From: JAAYZM01 sp964510785
GTDB taxonomy: Bacteria; Actinomycetota; Actinomycetes; Actinomycetales; Cellulomonadaceae
Reading direction: 5' to 3'
NCBI GenBank assembly: GCA_964510785.1
Contig: CAZECM010000026.1
Location: 1-39,967 of the forward strand
DNA: 39,967 bases
Part shown: positions 22,066-30,791 of the stretch, piece by piece
Position numbering within the stretch: the stretch's first letter is position 1
Layout: the number at the start of each line of letters is the position of its first letter
Notes under the pieces: model-generated
Database searches by the model: none
What the model saw: the letters and a program-made list of their open reading frames with translations, nothing else
What the model was told of the DNA's origin: nothing
Position numbers and translations under genes: made by a program

Positions 22066-24102
22066 CTACTTCTTCTTGACCGGGGCCTTGGTGACCGTCA
22101 GCGTCTTCTTGACCGCCTTGGCCTTGGCGACGGTCGCCGAGCCGGCGTAGGAGATCGTCAGCGTGTGCTTGCCGCGCTTGAGCTTGGGCAGCGTGACGGT
22201 CGCCTTGCCGTTCTTGAGCGTGACCGACTTCAAGGTCTTCTTCCCGCTCTTCACGACGACCTTGCCCGTCGCCTTCACACCGGACACCGTGATCGAGACC
22301 GTGAACTTGGCCTTCTTGTTGGCCCGGACGCTCTTGATCTTGGAGACCTTGAGCTTCGCGCTCGCCTTGGCGGCGGTCACCTTGAGCACGGAGCTCGTGG
22401 AACCGGTCACCGTCGCGGGCGACGACGACGTGAAGACGCCCTTGACCGCGTAGCCCCGCTTCGTGGCCTTGACCTTGAGCGTGGCCTTGCCCGTCGCCGG
22501 CGCGACGCGCGCCGTGCCGAGCTTCTTGGTCCCGTCGAAGAAGTCGACCGAGCCCGCGACGGCCTTGGACGCCGCGACCGTGGCCGTGAAGGTCACGGAC
22601 TTGCCGACGACCGGCTTGGCGGAGACGGCCACCCGCGTGGTCGAGGAGACCGCAGGTGCGGCCGCGACCGTGATGGGCGCGACCTCGGAGGTCGACGCCG
22701 CGACACCGAGCAGGGTGGGCAGGAAGACCGCGGTGAGGCTGAGCTGCCCCGTGGCCGACGGCGTGAACGTGACCGAGCCCGACGTGGCGCCCGCCGCGAC
22801 GTTCCCCGAACCGACGAGCGATGTGCCCTGGTACAGGTTGACCTTGCCGCCGCCGTTGCCGATCGACGTGACGGCGACCGTCGCCGTCACTGCCTTGCCC
22901 ACCACACCGGTGGCGGGCAGGGTGAGCGCGGCCTGGCTCTGCGAGGGCTTGTAGACCCGCACCGAGTCGTCGCCGCACTCGCCCGCGGCCAGGAGGCCGA
23001 AGCCGTAGGCCGTGATGGTCGAGGTGGCCTTGCACACCTCGGAGTTCGCGCCGACGAAGACCTTCGCGATGTCCGAGGTCGGGTCGTCGGCGAGGACCGA
23101 CGGGACGATGTTGTAGACGGGGCGCGTGTAGGCGGTGAACGCCGGGTTGAGCACGTAGGAGCCCGCCGCACCGGTCGTCGCCACCTGGCCGTCGACACCG
23201 CCGATGAGCGCGCCGGCGCGAGCGTCCGTGGACTTCGCGTTGCCCTGCGCCACCCACTGGGCGATCGAGAACGGCACGATCGTGCCCTTGTTCTGCTCGT
23301 CGGTACCCGAGACGAGCGCGGCACCCTTGTGCTCCTGCACACCGAGCCCGTCGAAGTCCGTGGCCCGGATGTTGGGGAAGGTCCCGGCGGTGATCTGCGC
23401 CTCGGTGATGTTCACCTGGCCGAGCCAGTAGGACCGCGTGCCCGAACCGGCCTGCGGGATGAAGGTCGTGATGTCCGTGACCTCACCCGGACCGGAGTAG
23501 CTCGGACCCTCGAGGGTCGTGGTGGCACCGTTGACGACGACCTTGGTCAGCTGGCCCTGGAAGATCGAGGCCACCTGGGACTTCGTGAGGTTGGCGGGGA
23601 TGACCGAGTTCGGCGCGACGGCGTAGGACACGGCGTCCTTGGCGAACGGGATGTAGGCGAGGACGCCGTCGTCGGTGAGCTCGGAGGAGGAAGCGGCCGA
23701 CGAGCTGCGTGCGAACTGGATCTCGCCGGCGACGTCCGCCGTCGTGACCTGGACCGTCGGGCTGTCGAGCACCGCGATGCTCGCCGTCTCTGTCTGACCG
23801 ATCGCCGCGCGGAGCAGGTCACGGCCGGCGCCCGAGCCGTTGGCGCGCGGAATGGCCTTCCCACCCGCCCGCGTCGTCACGGTGATGGTGGGGCCGGAGG
23901 CGTCGTAGGAGGCGAGCAGGCCCTGGCCGATCGCCGCGCCGAGTCCGTTGGACACGTCCTGCGTCGTGTCGGAGCCGAGACCCGAGAGCTTGCCGAACGT
24001 TCCGGGCGCCGGGTCGGCCTGGGCGGGGAGCGCCAGGCCGGCGAGCACGAGTGCGCCGATTCCTGCACCGGCACCGATCCGTGCGAAGGCGGAAACCTTC
24101 AT
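22066..24102 (-). CDS. Secreted PstS-like protein with C-terminal Ig-like repeats
   Basis: 678 residues. A Sec signal peptide runs from MKVSAFARIG to LPAQA (about 1-25). A phosphate-binding-protein-like domain (about 26-390) opens with GLGSDTTQDVSNGLG and has IPFAKDAVSYAVAP, LTKSQVASIFQGQLTKVVV, IPQAGSGTRSYWLGQV and PVYNIVPSVLADDP. Three bacterial Ig-like (Big_3-type) repeats follow (about 395-670), rich in Thr/Val with spaced GKAT and G-K motifs. The last becomes very Lys-rich and ends APVKKK. There is no lipobox, LPXTG or C-terminal membrane helix; the basic tail may hold it to anionic wall polymers. AGGAAGGA lies ahead of the ATG. A PHO-like box is about 84-101 bp upstream. It is probably an extracellular phosphate- or phospho-ligand binder. 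Confidence 0.82.
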   Translation of the reverse strand: MKVSAFARIGAGAGIGALVLAGLALPAQADPAPGTFGKLSGLGSDTTQDVSNGLGAAIGQGLLASYDASGPTITVTTRAGGKAIPRANGSGAGRDLLRAAIGQTETASIAVLDSPTVQVTTADVAGEIQFARSSSAASSSELTDDGVLAYIPFAKDAVSYAVAPNSVIPANLTKSQVASIFQGQLTKVVVNGATTTLEGPSYSGPGEVTDITTFIPQAGSGTRSYWLGQVNITEAQITAGTFPNIRATDFDGLGVQEHKGAALVSGTDEQNKGTIVPFSIAQWVAQGNAKSTDARAGALIGGVDGQVATTGAAGSYVLNPAFTAYTRPVYNIVPSVLADDPTSDIAKVFVGANSEVCKATSTITAYGFGLLAAGECGDDSVRVYKPSQSQAALTLPATGVVGKAVTATVAVTSIGNGGGKVNLYQGTSLVGSGNVAAGATSGSVTFTPSATGQLSLTAVFLPTLLGVAASTSEVAPITVAAAPAVSSTTRVAVSAKPVVGKSVTFTATVAASKAVAGSVDFFDGTKKLGTARVAPATGKATLKVKATKRGYAVKGVFTSSSPATVTGSTSSVLKVTAAKASAKLKVSKIKSVRANKKAKFTVSITVSGVKATGKVVVKSGKKTLKSVTLKNGKATVTLPKLKRGKHTLTISYAGSATVAKAKAVKKTLTVTKAPVKKK

Positions 24103-24170
24103 GGTGAGTTGTTCCTTCCTGGGGGACCGATAAGTCCACGGGCGCGCGAGCTTGGCCTCACGCAAGGCCG

Positions 24171-24203
24171 ACCCTAGGAAGGCCAGGCAAACTCCTGGCG
24201 AAC
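24171..24203 (-). promoter_or_regulatory. PHO-like box and -10 upstream of the PstS-Ig gene
   Basis: The minus strand carries GTTCGCC (24203-24197) and GTTTGCC (24192-24186), 11 bp apart, each followed by a similar 4-mer. TAGGGT (24176-24171) is a possible -10, with the box over the -35. The 168-bp intergenic region supports an internal promoter in the cluster. Confidence 0.5.
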
Positions 24204-24270
24204 TCTCGACTCTCGCGTGAGGTTCATCGAGCGAACCTTGTCTGACGCACAAGCCAACTCCAGGTCTCGG

Positions 24271-26865
24271 TCACAGCTCGTCGAGGTCCCTGGCGGAGAG
24301 CCGGCGCGAGCGCCACAGCAGCAGCGGACCGGCCAGCCCGCTGGCCGCGCCGACGCCGAGGGTGCCGATCAGGCCGAGCCGCGCCGGTCCCAGCTCCGTG
24401 CGCCCGGTGAGTGCCGGCTCCCCCTCCGCGACCTCACCGACGTCCGGGTCGGGCGCCGAGGTGGTGGAAGGATCCGGCTCCGGGACCAGCTCCACCACGG
24501 GGTCGGGAGCGACGGGCACGGGGGTCGGCGCGGGGGTCGGGCTCGGCGTGGGCTCGGGTGTGGGGGTCGGCTCCGGGTCGGGCTCGGGATCCGGCTCCGG
24601 CTCGGGCTCCGACCTGGGGCAGAGCTCGGCCACGGTCCCCGGGTCGCGCGCCAGGTCGGCGAGCTCACCGAGCTCTGCGCGTGCCTGCGCACCGAGCGGG
24701 AGGTACCCCGCCGGAAGCTGGCCCTTGCGCTCGCCGGTGACCTGGCCGGCCGACGCGGCGTAGTCGAGGAGCTCGGCGTAGCCGACGAGCTGTTCCTCGG
24801 TGGGCCCGCACACCTGGAGCGCGGCGTACTCCACGGTCGCGAGCGGGTAGGCGCCGAGGGTCCGCCGGGCGGGGTCCACGCGCGTGACGTTGGTGGTGGC
24901 CGTCGCGGTGCGCGCCCCGATCGCCTTCTCGAGCGCCTCCGGGGTGGGCGCGACCTGCTGGCCCGCCGCGTTGACCAGCCGTGCCGCGCGCAGGCCGAAA
25001 CGCTGCGCCGAGGCGATGTCGGTGATCGCGATCGCGAACCGCTGGCCGGGGAGCTGTGGCCCGGAGGCGACGAACGACGGCGGCAGCCGGGTGGGGTCCC
25101 ACACGATCTTGGACCCGGCGTCGGCCCGCTGGGCGCGGTGCGCGGCGTCGAGCATGTCCGTCGTGTACGGCCGCAGGTCGAGCGTGCCGTACCCCGGCTC
25201 GGGAACGGTCGCGTCCTGACGGTACGTCGAGAGGTCGGCCTTGGGGAAGCTGTTGACCGAGGCGTCGTCCGCGAGGTCGAGCGCGAGGTAGTACGGGTTG
25301 ATACGCATCCCGAACTCGTCGGGCTCGCCACGGAGGAACGCCTCGGCGAACGGGTCGGTGCGCACCCACTCCCACACCGCGGCGTTCGCGTCCGAGGAGC
25401 CGAGCGCCACGATGAGCCCCTCGGGGGCCGCGGAGGCGAGGAACTGCGCGAACTCCGGGTTGAGCGCGACGAGCTCGGGATCCACCGTGATCGAGCGCGG
25501 GTTGTCCTTCACGACGGTGCCCGCCCCGCCCCCGGGGACGTCCGCGCGATAGGACTGCGTCAGCAGCTTGGCGACGAGCCGGGGACTCAGCACGAGATCC
25601 TCGACGAGCGTGCCCTCCCGCACCGCCAGCTCGCTGCCGAGCCGGTAGGACCGTTCGACCTGGTAGGCGAGGACGACGGCGGACTGGCTGATCGGCGCGT
25701 AGCGCACCGTCGTCGCCGGGTCGGCCGGCGCGGGCGGGGCGTCGCCGTCGGGCGTCTCGGTGCCGGAGACGGGCACGTCGAGCGCTTCGCCGACGACGGC
25801 GAGCGCCGGCGCACCCTCGATCCCCGAGACGAGGACCGCGCGCGCCTCGGCGTCACCGATCTGCGAGAACCCGTAGGTCGCACCCGAGCTGCACAGCGCG
25901 GGCTGCCACGAGGTCATCGCCGGCCCGAACAGCTCGTTGCCCATGACCCGCAGCTCGGCCGCGCCGAGGGCGCACGAGGTGGACAGGGGCGCGAAGTCGA
26001 GCCGGAACTGCATCCGGTCCTGCCACTGCGAGGCGGACAGCGGCGAGCCGCTGATCGAGCCGGAGGCGGTGGACGTGCCCGGCGTTCCGTTCGCGTCGAG
26101 CTCGCCGCGCGGCACGACGACGAGCCAGCACGAGCGCGGCGACCCGCCCTCGAGCAGCTGGCCACAGCCCAGGTGCGGCGCCTCGAGGGCCGTCTGCACC
26201 TCGAACACGACGCTGCCCGTCCCGTCGGCGCCCGTACGAGCCGCGGTCACCTCGTTCGTGGTGCCCTGCGTGAAGTAGCTCGACACGTCGTTGACCGCCT
26301 CGCCGCGCACGGGGGCGAACGGGAACGCGTAGGCCTTGAGGTTGGGGTTCGTGAGCGGCGGCGGGACGAGGAGCTGCGGCCCGTAGACCTGCAGGGGATC
26401 CTCGCCGTTGCGCAGCGAGCGCCCGCCGACGCGGTCGCCGAGCTGCGTGGAGAGGCTGCCCGCGGGGGCGCCCCACTGGCACTGCTCGGGCGTCGGGCCG
26501 TCCTCGTCGCCCCAGCACTGCATGAGCTGCAGGTAGTTCGAGGCGAACCGACCGGGCGAGGTGGGGCGCCCGCCGGTCCACGAGACGGTGACGCCCTGGT
26601 GCGAGAGGTTCGCGGTCTGCGACACGGTGACCTGCAGGTCCCGGAAGGTCGCGAAGTCCTGGTCGGACCGGTCGCGGTCCTCGACCACACCCGTGCGGGT
26701 CCATGCCTGGACCTCCTGGGAGCTCTCCCCCGCGGGCGTGGTGCCCGCCCGGGCCGGCACGGCGAGCCCGACGGCGAGCACGCCCGAGACGGCCAACGAC
26801 GCGGCACCCACCACGGTGAGCAGGGTGCCCAGCCCGCGCAGCGGGTCCTTCGGCGTCGGCCTCAT
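24271..26865 (-). CDS. Large membrane-anchored PstS-like extracellular protein
   Basis: 864 residues. A signal peptide (about 1-40, ending VPARA) leads into an extracellular region with weak but recognisable PstS-type segments: FTQGTTNEVTAARTGADGTGS, VRYAPISQSAVVLAYQVE, LVLSPRLVAKLLTQSY, TVDPELVALNPEFAQFL, FAIAITDIASAQRFGL and YPLATVEYAALQV. A Pro/Glu/Asp-rich spacer (about 750-800, EPEPDPEP-like repeats) follows, then a C-terminal helix (about 830-850) with a positive cytoplasmic end WRSRRLSARDLDEL. Several Cys (CWG, QCQW, CGQL, CALG, CGPT) suggest disulfides. It is about twice the size of ordinary PstS. Its ATG overlaps the previous stop by ATGA, so it is coupled to the first PstS-like gene. 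It likely displays a ligand-binding module beyond the wall. Confidence 0.75.
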   Translation of the reverse strand: MRPTPKDPLRGLGTLLTVVGAASLAVSGVLAVGLAVPARAGTTPAGESSQEVQAWTRTGVVEDRDRSDQDFATFRDLQVTVSQTANLSHQGVTVSWTGGRPTSPGRFASNYLQLMQCWGDEDGPTPEQCQWGAPAGSLSTQLGDRVGGRSLRNGEDPLQVYGPQLLVPPPLTNPNLKAYAFPFAPVRGEAVNDVSSYFTQGTTNEVTAARTGADGTGSVVFEVQTALEAPHLGCGQLLEGGSPRSCWLVVVPRGELDANGTPGTSTASGSISGSPLSASQWQDRMQFRLDFAPLSTSCALGAAELRVMGNELFGPAMTSWQPALCSSGATYGFSQIGDAEARAVLVSGIEGAPALAVVGEALDVPVSGTETPDGDAPPAPADPATTVRYAPISQSAVVLAYQVERSYRLGSELAVREGTLVEDLVLSPRLVAKLLTQSYRADVPGGGAGTVVKDNPRSITVDPELVALNPEFAQFLASAAPEGLIVALGSSDANAAVWEWVRTDPFAEAFLRGEPDEFGMRINPYYLALDLADDASVNSFPKADLSTYRQDATVPEPGYGTLDLRPYTTDMLDAAHRAQRADAGSKIVWDPTRLPPSFVASGPQLPGQRFAIAITDIASAQRFGLRAARLVNAAGQQVAPTPEALEKAIGARTATATTNVTRVDPARRTLGAYPLATVEYAALQVCGPTEEQLVGYAELLDYAASAGQVTGERKGQLPAGYLPLGAQARAELGELADLARDPGTVAELCPRSEPEPEPDPEPDPEPTPTPEPTPSPTPAPTPVPVAPDPVVELVPEPDPSTTSAPDPDVGEVAEGEPALTGRTELGPARLGLIGTLGVGAASGLAGPLLLWRSRRLSARDLDEL
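24480..24616 (-). repeat. Low-complexity Pro/Glu/Asp/Thr coding repeat
   Basis: Short imperfect repeats encode an EP/DP/TP-rich stalk between the PstS-like domain and the C-terminal membrane anchor. Such stretches usually span the cell wall and vary in length between strains. Confidence 0.7.
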
Positions 26866-28601
26866 CGCGCGGCCCTCTTGCGGGCGAGCGCCCGGGAGAC
26901 GAGCGGGGGCACGACGACGCCGGCGAGCAACGCCACGACCGCGGCGAGGACCAGGAGCTCCCGGCCGTCACCGCCGGTACGCACGGGTGCCTCTTGCGGG
27001 AGCGCGACGACGTTGACGCACACGCCCGTGTCGTCCTCGCAGACGACGGGTCCGCCGCCCGTCACCGGGCTGCCGGACCAGCCGCCGGAGCTCGAGCCGG
27101 ACCCAGTGTCGCCGGGTGCGCCCGCCTCGTCGGGGGTGTCCCCCGGTGAGTCGGTCGACCCGTCGTCCGCGGCGTCGTCGTCGCCGTCCTGACCGCCGTC
27201 GCCGGTCCCGTCGTCGTCGTCCTTCCCGCCGGAGTCGCCGTCGCCGCTCTCGCCGCCGTCGTCGTCCTCGTCGTCCTTGCCGCCGTCGCCCCCCTTGTCG
27301 TCCTTGCCGCCGTCGTCACCGCCGCCGCCCCCGGCGCACGACGACGTGGCGCCACGCTTGTCGCACTCGCTCGGGTAGGGCGCCTTCTCGGCGAGAAGGT
27401 TCTTGCCGGACGCGGAGAAGGTCGGGTTGTTGCAGTCCTTGATCTTGATGTCCTGCGCCACCACGCCGGGGATCTTGCGCACCTGCTCGAGCCCGGCCTC
27501 GACGAGGTTGATGGGGAGCGGGGAGTAGCCGAGCACCTCCGCCTGCTGCTGCCCCTCGCACAGGAAGTAGTAGGAGAACGCGCCGAGCGTCTTGCCCTTG
27601 TCCTGCGTGAAACCGCCCTTCGTCTCCGTGGGGATGACGATGTAGCTGTAGGAGGACAGGGGGTAGGCGCGCTTGTCCTTGTTGCCGAACACGCCCGTGA
27701 GGTCCTGCGTCAGGTACTGGTCGGAGCTCTTGTTCGTGTTGATCTTCGCGCCGAGCAGGCCCACGGCCACGTTCGACGCCGTGGGACCCACGAAGTACCC
27801 GGACTCGTTGAGCACCTTGGCGACGGGGTAGCCCGTCTTGAGCGCGTAGGAGTACTCGACGTAGGTGATGGTGCCGATGTTCGCCGTCTGCGCGACGTAG
27901 CCCGCCACGCCCTGGGAGTTGGGCTGGGCTACGAAGCCCTTGCCGGCGATGACGGGGTAGTTCGACGTGACCCCGCACGGGGTCGAGCGGCCCGCCGCCT
28001 TGCAGTAGGCGTCCCAGAGCCCCGCGTGCTTGGCCGCCATCCACGTCGCGAACTGCGCCGTCGAGCCCGAGCCGTCGGAGCGCACCACGGGCACGATCGC
28101 CCGCTTCGGGAGCGCGAGGCCAGGGTTCTCCTTCGCGATCGCGGGGTCGTCCCAGCTCGTGATGACGCCCGTGAAGATCTTGGTGACGACCTCGCCCGTG
28201 AGCTTGAGGTCGGTGACGCGCTGACCGCCGACCGACAGGTTGTACATGAAGGCCGTGCCACCCGCGACGATCGGCATGTAGGCGAAACCGCGGGTGGGCA
28301 GGGTGTCGACGACGCCGGAGTCCTTGAGCCCGTACGGGATCTCCGTGATGGCGAAGTCCACCGTGCCGGACTTGAACTGGTTGCGACCGTCCGAGGAGCC
28401 GGTCGAGGCGTAGTTGACGCGCATGCCGTACTGCTCCACGTTGCGGCGCCACTGGTCCACGGCGTTGGAGCTCCACGAGGAGCCGGCACCGTTGACGGGG
28501 ACGAAGCTGTCGGCGCTCGCCGGAGGGGCGCCGAGCGCCGCCAGGAGGACGAGCGCCAACGTCGCGACGGCGAGCCGTGCGGCGGGGCGGGTGCGGGACA
28601 T
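26862..28601 (-). CDS. Membrane-anchored PstS-like phosphate-binding protein
   Basis: 579 residues. The signal peptide is 1-30 (ending PPASA). A PstS domain occupies about 31-400: VNGAGSSWSSNAVDQW (35-50), VNYASTGSSDGRNQFKSGTVDFAITE, FAYMPIVAGGTAFMYNL, FTGVITSWDDPAI, VVRSDGSGSTAQFATWM (phosphate-contact loop RSDGSGST), YPLSSYSYIVIPT and KTLGAFSYYFLCEGQ. A Cys-bearing segment, an Asp/Gly-rich stalk (about 425-510) and a C-terminal helix (about 548-568) ending RALARKRAAR anchor it; there is no lipobox. It starts at ATG 28601, overlapping the true pstA stop as TGATG. An uninterrupted reading frame that joins it to pstA exists only because pstA carries a frameshift; they are separate genes. Confidence 0.9.
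   Translation of the reverse strand: MSRTRPAARLAVATLALVLLAALGAPPASADSFVPVNGAGSSWSSNAVDQWRRNVEQYGMRVNYASTGSSDGRNQFKSGTVDFAITEIPYGLKDSGVVDTLPTRGFAYMPIVAGGTAFMYNLSVGGQRVTDLKLTGEVVTKIFTGVITSWDDPAIAKENPGLALPKRAIVPVVRSDGSGSTAQFATWMAAKHAGLWDAYCKAAGRSTPCGVTSNYPVIAGKGFVAQPNSQGVAGYVAQTANIGTITYVEYSYALKTGYPVAKVLNESGYFVGPTASNVAVGLLGAKINTNKSSDQYLTQDLTGVFGNKDKRAYPLSSYSYIVIPTETKGGFTQDKGKTLGAFSYYFLCEGQQQAEVLGYSPLPINLVEAGLEQVRKIPGVVAQDIKIKDCNNPTFSASGKNLLAEKAPYPSECDKRGATSSCAGGGGGDDGGKDDKGGDGGKDDEDDDGGESGDGDSGGKDDDDGTGDGGQDGDDDAADDGSTDSPGDTPDEAGAPGDTGSGSSSGGWSGSPVTGGGPVVCEDDTGVCVNVVALPQEAPVRTGGDGRELLVLAAVVALLAGVVVPPLVSRALARKRAAR
27130..27340 (-). repeat. Asp/Gly/Lys-rich coding low-complexity region
   Basis: Repeated GGD, KDD, GDG and DDD codons form an acidic stalk (about residues 424-500) before the C-terminal anchor of the PstS-like protein. 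It may bind cations such as Ca2+ or act as a flexible wall spacer. Confidence 0.7.
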
Positions 28602-29714
28602 CAGCGCTCCTTGCGGGTGCGGCCGCCGATGAAGCGGGCGAGGGTGAAGAGCAGGACGACGAGGAACATGAGGACCGCCGCGGTGCCGAAGCCGCGCGCG
28701 ATCATCGTGGGCTCGGGGGACTTCACGAACTGGAAGACGGCGAGCGGCAGGGAGACCATGGGGGCCGGACGTCGGGTCGAGGTTCATCGACGCGGTGAAG
28801 CCCGAGGTGAGCAGCACGGGCGAGGTCTCCCCGATCCCGCGCGCGGTCGCGAGGATCACCCCCGTGGTGAGCCCGGAGCGGGACGTGGGCAGGACGACCT
28901 GCCACACGGTGCGCCACTGGCTCGAGCCGAGCGCGTACGCCGCCTCCTTGAGCGTGCCGGGCACGAGGCGCAGCACGACGTCCGCCGAGCGGATCATGAT
29001 GGGCAGCATCATGATGCTGATCGACAGCGCGGCGGCGAGCCCGGACTTCTCCATGCCGAGCGCGAGGATGAACGTCGCGTAGACGAACAGCCCCGCGACG
29101 ATCGACGGCAGCGCGGTCATCGCCTCGACGATCGTGCGCACGAAGCGCGCGAACGGGCCGGGGATCTCCGACAGGAAGACGGCGGCCGTGAGCCCGAGCG
29201 GCACCGTGATGACGAGCGCGATCGCGATCTGGATGAGCGTGCCCATGATGGCGTGAGCGACCCCGCCGAGCTCGAGCGGGTCGAGGGGCCCCGCGAGCGA
29301 CATGTCCTCGACGAAGAAGTTCGGGTGCACGAGGGCGGGCAGCCCGCGCGCGAACGTGAAGGTCACGATGAAGACGATCGTCAGCAGCACCGTGAAGGCG
29401 AGGGTGTGCACGAGCACCATCGCGACGCGGTCCCGCACCGCGACCGCCCGCTCGTCGAGCGAGACGAGGAGCGCATAGAGGCCGACGAAGAGCCCGAGCG
29501 AGATCACCGTGAAGGCGATGCCGCTCGCGACGGGGAACACCTGGGTCACGAGGAGCGCCGTGAGCGCGACGGCGCCCGCCGCGGCCCCGACGAGGGCGAG
29601 GAGGTCGGCGAGCCGGGTGCCCCCCACGAGCCGGCGCACCTCGGGGCGTCGCGCCGAATCGGAGTCGGCCTCGTGGGCCGGGAGGTACGTCTCGCGGAGC
29701 TCTGTCGTGGTCAT
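28601..29714 (-). CDS. pstA: Phosphate ABC transporter permease PstA, frameshifted near its 3' end
   Basis: The first ~317 residues are clear PstA after a soluble N-terminal stretch. Six or so membrane helices and the permease loops FLSEIPGPFARFVRTIVEAMTALPSIVAGLFVY and AAYALGSSQWRTVWQVVLPTSRSGLTTGVILATARGIGETSPVL are visible. At a run of five G (28760-28764, plus strand) the frame is lost. With four G the protein continues MVSLPLAVFQFVKSPEP and ends in a helix and FIGGRTRKER, stopping at 28601-28603 as in normal PstA (370 residues). A sequencing or assembly indel is most likely; true inactivation is possible. The ATG at 29714 lies 7 nt after pstC. With PstC it would form the membrane pore for phosphate. 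Confidence 0.88.
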
Positions 29715-29721
29715 GGCGGCC

Positions 29722-30630
29722 TCAGCTGCTCGCGCCGGAGCGGGAACGCGCGACGATCGACGACGCGGCGAAGTTGACGACGAGTGTCATGAGGAACAGG
29801 GCGAGGCCCGCGGCCATCAGGGCGGACATCCCGAACGGTGTCGCCTCGCCGTAGCGCAGCGCGATGAGCGAGGACACCGAGCTGCCACCGTTGCGCAGCA
29901 CCTGCCACTGGATGACGAACACGGGCGAGATGATCATGTAGACGGCGATCGTCTCGCCGAGCGCCCGGCCCAGGCCCAGCATCGTGCCGCCGATGATCCC
30001 GCCCGTGCCGTAGGGCAGCACGACCGAGCGGATGACGCCGAGCTTGGTCGAGCCGAGCGCGAGCGCCCCCTCGCGCTCCCCCACCGGCGCCTGGGTGAAG
30101 ACCTCCCGCATGATCGACGTGACGACCGGGGTGATCATGAGCGCGACGACGACCCCCGCGATGAACGTCGAGGACGTGTAGATCGTCGTGGTGGACAGCG
30201 GGTCGTCGGGGTCCACGCCGTCGACGCGGAACGGGGGGAACCAGGCGAACGTCGTCGAGAGCCACCTGGCGACCTCGGTGATGCGCCCCTGGAGGAAGAA
30301 GAAGCCCCACAGCCCGAAGACGACCGACGGGATCGCGGCCATGAGGTCGACCGTGGCGATCAGGAACGCCCGGGCGCGCAACGGCGCGTACTCCGTGATG
30401 TAGAGCGCGGCACCGAGGGAGAGGGGCACGGCGAGCACGACGGCGACGGTGGCGATGAGCGCCGTGCCCACGATGATGGCGGCGATGCCGAAGTTCCCCG
30501 AGTCCGGCTCCCACGCCTGGGTCGTGAAGAAGTCCCAGCCCGCGACACGCAGCGCATCCGTGGCACGCAGCGCGAGAAAGACCCCCACGAGCCCCATGAC
30601 GACGAGCACGAGGGCTCCGCCCGTGCGCAA
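29722..30630 (-). CDS. pstC: Phosphate ABC transporter permease PstC; true start probably further upstream
   Basis: 302 residues from the TTG at 30630. Six helices with PstC signatures are visible: FFTTQAWEPDSGNFGIAAIIVGTALIA, ITEYAPLRARAFLIATVDLMAAIPSVVFGLWGFFFL, MITPVVTSIMREVFTQAPVGEREGALALGSTKLGVIRSVVLPYGTGGIIGG and LGLGRALGETIAVYM. The frame continues upstream as DRVFRATL, which resembles PstC N-termini, but has no ATG, GTG or TTG before an in-frame TGA at 30715-30717. The best-placed initiator is ATC at 30705, 5 nt behind GAGGAA. Start choice is therefore uncertain (30630 by standard codons, 30705 by homology and RBS). It is the first gene of the pst cluster, downstream of a PHO-like array. 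Confidence 0.85.
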   Translation of the reverse strand: MRTGGALVLVVMGLVGVFLALRATDALRVAGWDFFTTQAWEPDSGNFGIAAIIVGTALIATVAVVLAVPLSLGAALYITEYAPLRARAFLIATVDLMAAIPSVVFGLWGFFFLQGRITEVARWLSTTFAWFPPFRVDGVDPDDPLSTTTIYTSSTFIAGVVVALMITPVVTSIMREVFTQAPVGEREGALALGSTKLGVIRSVVLPYGTGGIIGGTMLGLGRALGETIAVYMIISPVFVIQWQVLRNGGSSVSSLIALRYGEATPFGMSALMAAGLALFLMTLVVNFAASSIVARSRSGASS

Positions 30631-30747
30631 GGTGGCACGGAAGACGCGGTCCTGCCCGGAGCGGCGCGTGCCGAGGCGGCGCGGCAGGTCGACGTCGGTG
30701 CTGATGACGTTTCCTCAGGTCCCTCGGGGCGGAGCGCCCGACCGGTC

Positions 30748-30767
30748 GAGGACCGGGCCCGGTCCTC
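30748..30767. promoter_or_regulatory. Perfect 20-bp palindrome in the pstC leader region
   Basis: GAGGACCGGG followed immediately by its reverse complement CCCGGTCCTC. It lies between the PHO-like array and the pstC start. It can fold as an 8-bp hairpin with a GGCC loop in RNA, or serve as a protein-binding site. Function is unknown. Confidence 0.6.
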
Positions 30768-30791
30768 CAAGAGGGCAGCCTGTCGAGCCCG

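Noticed and set aside
24480..24616. CRISPR-like or non-coding tandem repeat
   Set aside because: The repeats are codon-level EP/DP/TP low complexity in frame within the PstS-like gene, not spaced direct repeats.
26862..29714. A single 950-residue frame reading as PstA fused to a PstS-like protein
   Set aside because: The junction residues are an out-of-frame translation of the PstA 3' end. The normal PstA tail exists in the +1 frame and overlaps a separate signal-peptide-bearing start at 28601.
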